This document shows positions 1 to 4,716 of a stretch of DNA of 5,989 nt, in pieces. The notes under the pieces are model-generated. The model searched no databases and had not been told where the DNA came from. It saw only the letters and a list, made by a program, of their open reading frames with translations. The DNA is from Microcaldota archaeon (GTDB lineage: Archaea; Micrarchaeota; Micrarchaeia; Norongarragalinales; UBA97). The stretch covers positions 1 to 5,989 of the forward strand of contig JACRGG010000116.1 of NCBI GenBank assembly GCA_016217775.1, written 5' to 3'. A program made the position numbers and the translations under genes. Numbering within the stretch: the first letter of the stretch is position 1; every line of letters begins with the position of its first letter.

Positions 1-2
1 AA

Positions 3-296
3 CGCGGCGATTACAACTCGCCCGAACTGGATTTTAGCTCTCCATTAGACAAGCTAAAGCTCGCGCACCCGACTTTCCGCTTTGTTCGCGGCAGCGACGT
101 GTTTTTTGAGCAAAACTACGGGACTGACCCGCACAATGGGGAAGTGTACTTGCACGACCTGCACGTTTTTGGCAAGCCTCACTCGAAGCAGACGATAGAC
201 TGGCTTAAGCAAACAGTGGCGTTGACGAAGGAAACCAAAGCGTGGCTTGAGCTAGTTGGTGAAATAAAAAAGAATAAGAAAAAAACAAGCGGCTAG
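3..296 (+). CDS. C-terminal fragment of an unrecognised protein (cut by left edge)
   Basis: The frame is open from the first complete codon at base 3 to a TAG at 294-296, giving 97 residues. A GTG at 99-101 could be read as a start, but the open frame upstream of it has similar composition (GDYNSPELDF, then HPTFRFVRG), so a protein entering from outside the window is much more likely. The visible part is soluble, with many aromatic and histidine residues in the first two thirds (HPTFRF, FFEQNYG, LHDLHVFGKPH). A helical stretch follows (TIDWLKQTVALTKETKAWLE) and then a lysine-rich tail (KKNKKKTSG). No membrane segment is visible. I do not recognise the family; the several His and Asp residues could suggest a metal-binding or hydrolytic enzyme, but this is not enough to assign one. 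It ends 22 bp from the stop of the convergent surface-protein gene. Coding status is likely; function is unknown. Confidence 0.75.
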   Translation, partial: RGDYNSPELDFSSPLDKLKLAHPTFRFVRGSDVFFEQNYGTDPHNGEVYLHDLHVFGKPHSKQTIDWLKQTVALTKETKAWLELVGEIKKNKKKTSG

Positions 297-306
297 AATC
301 GACGAG

Positions 307-312
307 AAAAAA
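307..312 (-). terminator. Oligo-T terminator after the surface-protein gene
   Basis: Reading the minus strand, a T6 run (A6 on the plus strand) lies 7-12 bases past the TAA stop of the 319-1995 gene, with no hairpin before it. Archaeal RNA polymerase terminates at such U-runs without a stem-loop. The gap between the two convergent genes is only 22 bp, so this is the natural place for the minus-strand transcript to end. Confidence 0.5.
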
Positions 313-318
313 TTGGTT

Positions 319-1995
319 TTACTCGTTCAGCGAGCTTTTCGCCAAGGTTAGCGACCTGATTTTCTGCTTGTACGCCTCGGTTTCGTCTTGCTGCCTGAAT
401 TTCTTCGAGTAAAGCCCCAGTATCGCCAGCGCGGCGATTACCAGAATTGCGTAAACCAAGTTGATTCCCCCGATTGCGGTGAACAATCCAGTCAGCGGAT
501 TCCCCGAATTAATCGCAGGCAGTTGCGTTGACGCAATCACTTGCCCGCCCGCTAGAATTTCTAGAATCGGCTTGTCCGCGGGCTCGCTTGTAGCCGCAGT
601 AATCTCTACGCTCAAGTTTTTGGACTCGCCAACGCCCAAGTCAAACGAGTTTGATGCAACAGTCCAATTCGCCGGAATTCCAGTTATTCTTCCCTCGACG
701 TTTTTCAGCGTCGTGTTGAAATCGTTTTTGACAACCGCGCTCACGAGAGTCTTCTCGTTCTTCACTTCCTGCTTTGAGTCGATTGTTTTAGTCGCGCACG
801 GCGAGACTATCACCTTCGCAACGCCTTTTCCCTCGACGTTAATGCTCTTAGCGCTTAACAAGACGCTGTTCTCGCCAATGCTTAATTTGCTGATTGGCAC
901 GAGAATATTGAACGCCTGCGCTTGCCCCGGCTTTAGCCTGAAAGTAACGCTTGGCGAAACAATCGACCCGCTTACGCTAGCGGTTACTGAATAAGAATCA
1001 ATTGCAATTCCGGTGTTTGTCAACTCGCCGTTTAACGCCGCAAACCCGTTTTGGCTGCACGCGCTCGCGGTCAGTCCGCTTGCGCCAATGTTTGAAATCG
1101 CCAATTGCGCCTTGTACGCGCCGCGCACTTCAATGAACTCTTCGTACTCTTCGACAACCGCGTTGTCCTTAAGCACTTGAATCGTTACCTTGTGCATTCC
1201 CGCCGCTGCGTTGTCCGCGTAGAGGGTTGCGTAAAACTGTTTTTCATCGAATTTTTGCAGGCTTAATTTTGTTTGGCTCAAGACCGCTTTAAGCGAGTCC
1301 TCGTTGGTTACCGCGCGGAGCCTAAAGTCCCCCTGCGGCCCAGAGTTGATTATCTTATAGTCCAACTGCACTTGGCCGCTTGGGTTTAATTGCTGGTAGT
1401 AGCAAGCCCCGGTGCTCGAGCAAGTCCGCTCTGATGCTTTTCTTATTGACAACACGTATACCGTGGGGTCAAAATAGCTAGTGTATGAAATCGAGCTTGC
1501 AACCGCGTTGCACCCCGTTTCCCCGCACGAAAAACCCGTTTCGGGCAAGGTTTGCTTGTTTAATTTAGTGTAAGTTGAGCAAGAGCTTGAAGCGCTTGGC
1601 CTCACCTCGACGTTTACCTGCCTTGATGCAACCTGGCAGTCCGTCCCGTCGCATATTTGCGCGTATACTGTGACGTAATCGCTTCCAATAACGCACTGGT
1701 TTTTCGCCTGCACCCTCAAATTAGTCGATTTGGCGCCATTCGAGCTGATGAACAAGGTTGATTCGTCAAAATAGCCGCTTAATGAATTCAAGTCGGCCGA
1801 CAGCCTGACAGTGTCGCCGTACTTGGCGTCCGCAACAGTCGCGTGAATAACTGCGGTAGTCGTGCTCGTGAAGCTCACCGCGTCGGAGTCAACCCCTAAG
1901 CTGAAGGCAGAGATTGAGCCGACTAAGGCTAGCAATATCGCGAAGCTGATTACTCCAAGAATGACCCTATCCACTAAGCCCTTCAAAACTATCAC
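319..1995 (-). CDS. Membrane-anchored, cysteine-containing beta-rich surface protein
   Basis: The 558-residue protein has a signal-peptide-like or anchor helix at about residues 11-31 (ILGVISFAILLALVGSISA), a long exterior region of about 480 residues, one transmembrane helix at about 511-529 (INLVYAILVIAALAILGLY), and a short charged cytoplasmic tail starting KKFRQQ. The exterior part is Ser/Thr/Val-rich with alternating strands. Two stretches, about 315-398 and 410-492, look like Ig-like CARDB/NEW3-type modules (LKPGQAQAFNILVP; LGVGESKNLSVEI). It has ten cysteines: eight at 101, 115, 120, 139, 157, 162, 192 and 198, plus 313 and 400, which would suit disulfides outside the cell. N-glycosylation sequons lie at N427, N443 and N460, all in the last module. 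The called start is GTG at 1993-1995; a TTG at 1984-1986 is an alternative, because GGTGAT at 1991-1996 would be its ribosome-binding site. The gene diverges from a TrmB-like regulator and carries the paired dyads in its promoter. A structural, adhesive or binding role at the envelope is inferred; no enzyme motif is visible. Confidence 0.85.
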   Translation of the reverse strand: MIVLKGLVDRVILGVISFAILLALVGSISAFSLGVDSDAVSFTSTTTAVIHATVADAKYGDTVRLSADLNSLSGYFDESTLFISSNGAKSTNLRVQAKNQCVIGSDYVTVYAQICDGTDCQVASRQVNVEVRPSASSSCSTYTKLNKQTLPETGFSCGETGCNAVASSISYTSYFDPTVYVLSIRKASERTCSSTGACYYQQLNPSGQVQLDYKIINSGPQGDFRLRAVTNEDSLKAVLSQTKLSLQKFDEKQFYATLYADNAAAGMHKVTIQVLKDNAVVEEYEEFIEVRGAYKAQLAISNIGASGLTASACSQNGFAALNGELTNTGIAIDSYSVTASVSGSIVSPSVTFRLKPGQAQAFNILVPISKLSIGENSVLLSAKSINVEGKGVAKVIVSPCATKTIDSKQEVKNEKTLVSAVVKNDFNTTLKNVEGRITGIPANWTVASNSFDLGVGESKNLSVEITAATSEPADKPILEILAGGQVIASTQLPAINSGNPLTGLFTAIGGINLVYAILVIAALAILGLYSKKFRQQDETEAYKQKIRSLTLAKSSLNE

Positions 1996-1996
1996 C
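1991..1996 (-). promoter_or_regulatory. GGTGAT anti-16S match overlapping the GTG start
   Basis: On the minus strand GGTGAT matches the core of the archaeal Shine-Dalgarno consensus (AGGAGGTGAT) but overlaps the GTG start codon of the surface-protein gene. It stands four bases before an in-frame TTG at 1984-1986. Either translation begins at TTG with this site as its RBS, or the mRNA is nearly leaderless and begins at GTG. The TATA position predicts a transcript start near 2000, which allows both readings. Confidence 0.4.
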
Positions 1997-1997
1997 T

Positions 1998-2016
1998 GTT
2001 ACTACTACAGAGTAAT
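1998..2016. promoter_or_regulatory. Operator-like dyad 1 (GTTACT-N7-AGTAAT)
   Basis: GTTACT at 1998-2003 and AGTAAT at 2011-2016 form an inverted repeat with 5 of 6 positions paired and a 7-base spacer. It overlaps an 8-bp palindrome, GTAATTAC, at 2012-2019. It sits between the TATA box of the surface-protein gene (2021-2030) and its start codon, covering the expected transcription start. That is a position where bound protein would block the polymerase. Geometry and half-site match dyad 2. The binder is inferred to be the divergent TrmB-like protein. Confidence 0.55.
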
Positions 2017-2020
2017 TACC

Positions 2021-2030
2021 CATATAAAAG
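2021..2030 (-). promoter_or_regulatory. TATA box (with BRE) of the surface-protein gene
   Basis: The minus strand reads CTTTTATATG, a strong archaeal TATA box, preceded by the purine-rich GCAAAAGC at about 2029-2036, which suits a BRE. About 25 bp downstream is near base 2000, giving a leader of about 5 nt or none before the GTG at 1995. The box is bracketed by dyads 1 and 2. Confidence 0.7.
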
Positions 2031-2040
2031 GCTTTTGCTT

Positions 2041-2059
2041 GTTACTATTTTGCAGTAAC
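2041..2059. promoter_or_regulatory. Operator-like dyad 2 (GTTACT-N7-AGTAAC, perfect)
   Basis: GTTACT at 2041-2046 and AGTAAC at 2054-2059 are perfect 6-bp inverted repeats with a 7-base spacer. The geometry is the same as dyad 1, whose start is 43 bp away (about four helical turns), so both sites would lie on the same face of the DNA. This copy lies just upstream of the BRE of the leftward gene and 14 bp before the TATA box of the rightward regulator transcript. It could therefore affect both promoters. Confidence 0.6.
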
Positions 2060-2073
2060 GACAAGTAGCTATG

Positions 2074-2081
2074 TTTATATA
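2074..2081 (+). promoter_or_regulatory. TATA box of the regulator transcript
   Basis: TTTATATA is a consensus-like archaeal TATA box. It predicts a transcript start near 2103-2107, and an ATG stands at 2104-2106. Used with the preferred regulator start at 2192, it gives a leader of about 85-90 nt. A second weaker candidate, CTTAAAAG at 2156-2163, would give a leader of only a few bases. Confidence 0.55.
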
Positions 2082-2155
2082 TTGGTTCTTTCACTTTAAT
2101 TCAATGTCAGCAGACGGAGATGTTACTCTTGTCCAATGTTAACGATAATGATAGG

Positions 2156-2163
2156 CTTAAAAG
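2156..2163 (+). promoter_or_regulatory. Possible second TATA box close to the regulator start
   Basis: CTTAAAAG fits the loose archaeal box-A pattern (YTTAWA). Its centre is about 32 bp before the ATG at 2192, so a transcript from it would have a leader of under about 10 nt. It is weaker than the 2074-2081 box and may be chance in this A+T-rich gap. Confidence 0.25.
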
Positions 2164-2191
2164 CGCGCAAAGTGTGAATACTAGGATTGTC

Positions 2192-2944
2192 ATGCCCCAA
2201 AACCCTGACGTGCTAAACAGCCTGCGCAGGCTCGGATTAAACCAGTATGAGGCCAAAGCCTATTTCGCCTTATGCACTACCGGCGCGAACACCGCTGGGG
2301 AAATAAGCGAGCACGCGGAACTCCCGCGCCCGCGCGTTTACGACGTCTTATCCTCGCTTCAAGACAAGGGCTTTGTGGCAGTCCAGCAAGGCAGGCCGGT
2401 CAAGTACCGCTCGCTGGAAATAGGCGAGGCGGTTCGCATCCTCAAGAAGCAAAAAGCCCTCTCGCTCCAGGACGAATTGAAGAAAATCGAGGAGTTATCC
2501 GCCGACTTGTCTTCAAAAATCAGCTCTTCGCTCCCGCAAACCAAGTACGGGGTCGAGGAAAACGTTTGGACGCTCAAGGGGCGCGAATCGATTTACTCAA
2601 AGCTTGCTTCAATGATTGCAGACTCGAAAAAGCACGTAATCCTCGCAGCAGCCGGCGACTCGCTTTCAAGAAAACTCGGCGAGCACGGCAAGCTCTTGGA
2701 AAAAGCCAAGGGGCGCGGGGTGAAAATCAGCGTGTTAAGCACGCTCAAGCACCCCCTAGCGCAAAAGCTCGGCAGGCAATTGAGCACAGACCTCCCGTCC
2801 CGATTAGTCGTAGCGGACGACCAAGCGCTGTTGTTTTTGACTCCGCACGAAACGCAGCCAGAGGACGAAGTGGGCTTGTGGCTCAACTCACCCCACATCG
2901 CCGAAACCCTAAAGGGACTGGTTGAAAAACAGGGAATTCAATAA
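2192..2944 (+). CDS. TrmB-family winged-helix transcriptional regulator
   Basis: This 250-residue DNA-binding regulator is built like the TrmB family. Residues 11-27 hold the typical opening helix (LRRLGLNQYEAKAYFAL). A helix-turn-helix follows (TAGEISEHAELPRPRVYDVL, about 34-53), with LPRPRVYDVLSSLQDKG as recognition helix. The wing is at about 65-74 (QQGRPVKYRS). A predicted coiled coil runs about 84-113 for dimerisation, and an alpha/beta C-terminal domain about 124-246 opens with WTLKGRESIYSKLASMI and contains a strand-like HVILAA. The protein lacks the extra C-terminal sugar-binding domain of full-length TrmB (around 340 residues), so its ligand cannot be predicted. I chose ATG 2192 because TrmB proteins usually begin about ten residues before the LGLN motif, and AGGA at 2183-2186 is a plausible RBS. 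The frame also allows ATG 2120, adding 24 residues of unhelpful composition. It is divergent from the surface-protein gene and is the likely binder of the two dyads. Confidence 0.9.
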   Translation: MPQNPDVLNSLRRLGLNQYEAKAYFALCTTGANTAGEISEHAELPRPRVYDVLSSLQDKGFVAVQQGRPVKYRSLEIGEAVRILKKQKALSLQDELKKIEELSADLSSKISSSLPQTKYGVEENVWTLKGRESIYSKLASMIADSKKHVILAAAGDSLSRKLGEHGKLLEKAKGRGVKISVLSTLKHPLAQKLGRQLSTDLPSRLVVADDQALLFLTPHETQPEDEVGLWLNSPHIAETLKGLVEKQGIQ

Positions 2945-2978
2945 GCTTAATTCAAACTAATTTCTCAATCCACTATTG

Positions 2979-2986
2979 TTTTATAC
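2979..2986 (+). promoter_or_regulatory. TATA box of the small membrane-protein gene
   Basis: TTTTATAC lies 24 bp (edge to edge) before the ATG at 3011. The expected start point, about 25 bp after the box centre, falls at about 3007-3010, so the mRNA should be leaderless or nearly so. No Shine-Dalgarno motif precedes the ATG, which agrees. The gene therefore probably has its own promoter rather than depending on read-through from the regulator. Confidence 0.55.
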
Positions 2987-3010
2987 TAACTTAGCGTTTA
3001 GCTTAATCGT

Positions 3011-3358
3011 ATGGCTCACTTGGCTTTCGCCGAATTCATTCTTCAAGTCGCGACGATAATCCTCACTCCAATATTAATTCTCTACGCGATTGCCGCGTTC
3101 TACCAGGGCATTAGGAGAACCGAAGGGTTTTGGCTAGTATTAATGGGAGGCATCCTCCTTGGCTTGGCGGAAGTGAGCGAGATTCTCTTCGACACTAGCG
3201 GCGAAGAGTTATACAAGTTTTTCGCGATACTCGCGCGCTTGTTCGTAATGCTCTTGTTCTTCCTCGGCGTGTACTTTAGGCTAAAGCACTTCCTGCAGCC
3301 GTTAAAGGAGCAGGACTTGAGGCTGCGCCGCAAAGCGGCCAAGAAATCCAGGAAATAA
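3011..3358 (+). CDS. Small three-helix membrane protein of unknown function
   Basis: The 115-residue protein has three hydrophobic segments at about 8-31 (ILQVATIILTPILILYAI), 39-60 (WLVLMGGILLGLAEVSEIL) and 68-90 (AILARLFVMLLFFLGVYF). A strongly basic tail at 91-115 (LRLRRKAAKKSRK) should lie in the cytoplasm by the positive-inside rule. The short loop between helices 1 and 2 is also basic (GIRRTE), and the loop between 2 and 3 is acidic (DTSGEE), so the N-terminus would be outside. Helix 2 contains Glu54 and Glu57, unusual inside a membrane segment. No catalytic motif or known family is recognisable. It follows the regulator by 66 bp with its own TATA box, so a functional link is possible but unproven. 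Coding status is supported by membrane-protein composition, promoter position and the oligo-T after the stop. Confidence 0.75.
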   Translation: MAHLAFAEFILQVATIILTPILILYAIAAFYQGIRRTEGFWLVLMGGILLGLAEVSEILFDTSGEELYKFFAILARLFVMLLFFLGVYFRLKHFLQPLKEQDLRLRRKAAKKSRK

Positions 3359-3363
3359 TTTTT
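3359..3363 (+). terminator. Oligo-T after the small membrane-protein gene
   Basis: A T5 run directly follows the TAA stop and is followed by the pyrimidine-rich CTCTCTTT up to 3372. No stem-loop is evident, as expected for archaeal termination. It lies in the 61-bp gap between convergent genes. Confidence 0.4.
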
Positions 3364-3372
3364 ACTCTCTTT

Positions 3373-3403
3373 AAAAATAGTCCTTAAAAAATTAGTGAAA
3401 AAA
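3373..3403 (-). terminator. Multiple oligo-T terminator after rps3ae
   Basis: On the minus strand three T runs lie 17-47 bases past the rps3ae stop: T6 (3398-3403), T6 (3386-3391) and T5 (3373-3377). A series of U-runs without hairpins is a typical archaeal terminator for a highly expressed operon. It ends the valS-rps15-rps3ae unit before it meets the convergent membrane-protein gene. Confidence 0.6.
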
Positions 3404-3419
3404 TATTTAGTTCTAATCC

Positions 3420-4169
3420 TTAAGCCGGCGTTCTAGCGATTTCTTCTTCAGTAAGCTGTTCTTGGGATTCGGCCGGATTTTGTTCCCCGGCTTGCGCCGG
3501 CGCTTGTTCGTCCAGTGATTGGGCATGGCCATCGCCTGGAGAGGTTTTTCCCTCTTGCGCGCCCCCCGCCCCATCGGCTTTCGCCTGGGGAGTGTCGAAC
3601 TCTTCCTTCAACTCGGTTTTCCAAACCTCGGTTTTCTTAATCGGGATTATCTTGTTTAATTCCTTGTTCAGCTCCGCGCTTAATTTCGAGAACAAGACTT
3701 CCTTGATGAATTCCCCGAATTCGGTTGAAGAAGTTTTTTTCTTCAAGAACGCCGCGACCACGTTGCTCGCCGCCCTTTTCTGCTGCGTTGAGGCCTTCAC
3801 TTGAGTGATTGAGATTATCTTGACTGTGAACTCCACGCCGTCCTTGCTTTTCACCGGCAGCACCAGCTCGATGAAGCTGTTGTTTCGCCTAATCAGGGTG
3901 CGGATGTACTCTCGCGCGACTTGGTGTCCGATGAACTTTGCGTAAATGCTCTTCCCGCGCACTTCAACGATTCGAAGCTTTACTGAAGTGTACATATGCG
4001 AAAAGTCGTTCGTGATTTCCTTGAGCGGAATTCGAATTATGCGGTTGATTATCGACGCGTCGTCGTTCGCGGGAATCTCCCCGACCTTCGCGTTGTTCAA
4101 AAAATTCGGGGCGGTTATCGTAAACCACTTTTTCGTCTTCCAGGAATCCACTACTTTCTTCACGGCCAT
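3420..4169 (-). CDS. rps3ae: Small-subunit ribosomal protein eS1 (S3Ae)
   Basis: The 249-residue protein is the archaeal/eukaryotic ribosomal protein eS1, a component of the 30S platform near the mRNA exit. The family opening is clear: DSWKTKKWFTITAPNFL (8-24), VGEIPANDDASIINRIIRI (29-47), then EITNDFSH (51-58) and the basic GHQVAREYIRTLIRR (81-95) expected to contact rRNA. The conserved domain ends near residue 193 (EEFDTP). A low-complexity acidic tail of about 55 residues follows, rich in Ala, Gly, Gln and Glu, with 11 acidic against 2 Lys/Arg residues from D199 onward; archaeal eS1 is usually close to 200 residues. The ATG at 4167-4169 has GGTG at 4177-4180 as RBS. It lies 45 bp after rps15 and is probably the last gene of the cluster. 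Family identity is near certain; the role of the tail is unknown. Confidence 0.96.
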   Translation of the reverse strand: MAVKKVVDSWKTKKWFTITAPNFLNNAKVGEIPANDDASIINRIIRIPLKEITNDFSHMYTSVKLRIVEVRGKSIYAKFIGHQVAREYIRTLIRRNNSFIELVLPVKSKDGVEFTVKIISITQVKASTQQKRAASNVVAAFLKKKTSSTEFGEFIKEVLFSKLSAELNKELNKIIPIKKTEVWKTELKEEFDTPQAKADGAGGAQEGKTSPGDGHAQSLDEQAPAQAGEQNPAESQEQLTEEEIARTPA

Positions 4170-4176
4170 TTCAAAA

Positions 4177-4180
4177 CACC
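4177..4180 (-). promoter_or_regulatory. Shine-Dalgarno site of rps3ae
   Basis: GGTG on the minus strand, seven bases before the ATG at 4169, matches the core of the archaeal anti-16S pairing sequence. It shows this gene is translated from an internal position in a longer mRNA, unlike the nearly leaderless genes in the left half of the window. Confidence 0.5.
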
Positions 4181-4207
4181 AATTGATTTGCTAAACGCAT
4201 TTACGCT

Positions 4208-4214
4208 AAAAAAA
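4208..4214 (-). terminator. Oligo-T7 between rps15 and rps3ae
   Basis: A T7 run on the minus strand directly follows the rps15 TAA stop and lies 38 bp before the rps3ae start. It could cause partial termination and lower rps3ae mRNA relative to rps15. I see no convincing TATA box after it, so rps3ae probably relies on read-through. It may simply be a neutral A/T run. Confidence 0.3.
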
Positions 4215-4667
4215 TTATTTGACGAGCAAAGCCGCCTTCTCCGGCTCGTACTTCCACTTCGCGGGCAGTTTCTTACCTCGGTAGTACTTCACCAATCGCT
4301 TGATTTTAGACTCGATGTGCACGAGCTTGGTCTTGTTCGCGGTGTCGCGAGAGTTGCTCTTGATGTGCTTGCGCAAGTTCACCGCGCGCCTGATTAAGTC
4401 AATCAAGTCGGCGGGGTATGACGGCGCGAGCTTTTGCTCGGCGAGTATCTGCGAGATTTTCTTTCCCAAAACGAATTTAGTCGAGGTGACGCCAAGAGTG
4501 TCCCGCAGGATTCTCCCGATTTCGCTCTCGCGCTTGCCTTCCTTGGCCAAAGCCGCGATTTTTTCCTCTATTTGCCTGCCGTCCGCAACCAGCCAATTGG
4601 GCGATTTTTTCTCCAAAGGCTTTTGCGAGCCGCTCTTGCCTTTCTTCCTTGAATGCAATCTCGCCAT
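4215..4667 (-). CDS. rps15: Small-subunit ribosomal protein uS15
   Basis: The 150-residue protein is archaeal-type uS15, a primary 16S rRNA binder in the 30S body. It has the N-terminal part found in archaea and eukaryotes (MARLHSRKKGKSGS, 1-14; PNWL, 23-26), a middle helical part (IGRILRDTLGV, 50-60), and the S15 core from about 85 on. The core carries NLRKHIKSNSRDTANKTKLV (97-116), ESKIKRLVKYYRGKKLP (119-135) and the archaeal C-terminal WKYEPEKAALLVK. I chose ATG 4665-4667 because the family starts MARxH, and GTGA at 4676-4679 sits eight bases before it as RBS. A GTG at 4677-4679 in the same frame would add only MSKK. The gene lies 49 bp after valS and 45 bp before rps3ae, on the same strand. 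The family assignment is secure; the start differs by four residues at most. Confidence 0.96.
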   Translation of the reverse strand: MARLHSRKKGKSGSQKPLEKKSPNWLVADGRQIEEKIAALAKEGKRESEIGRILRDTLGVTSTKFVLGKKISQILAEQKLAPSYPADLIDLIRRAVNLRKHIKSNSRDTANKTKLVHIESKIKRLVKYYRGKKLPAKWKYEPEKAALLVK

Positions 4668-4716
4668 TTTTTTGCTCACTTTATTGTCCTTGCTTTTTTC
4701 TCTCGTTTTTTTCTTC

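Noticed and set aside
461..994. A 177-residue plus-strand open frame antisense to the surface-protein gene
   Set aside because: The minus-strand protein has coherent topology and modules; the antisense frame has no RBS, TATA box or domain of its own.
2122..2140. A third copy of the 6-7-6 dyad starting at GTTACT 2122
   Set aside because: The left half-site matches, but the bases at the expected right half-site (AATGTT) match AGTAAC at only 2 of 6 positions, so it is at most a half-site.
2120..2191. Extended N-terminus of the regulator from ATG 2120
   Set aside because: The 24 extra residues do not resemble TrmB proteins, which start shortly before the LGLN motif; GGAG at 2115-2118 is only one base from this ATG, too close to serve as RBS. 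It is kept as an alternative only.
2272..2925. A 217-residue open frame on the plus strand overlapping the TrmB-like gene
   Set aside because: Its product is an Arg/Ala-rich, low-quality sequence with no recognisable domain and lies fully inside the regulator gene, which has clear family motifs. It is a frame shadow.
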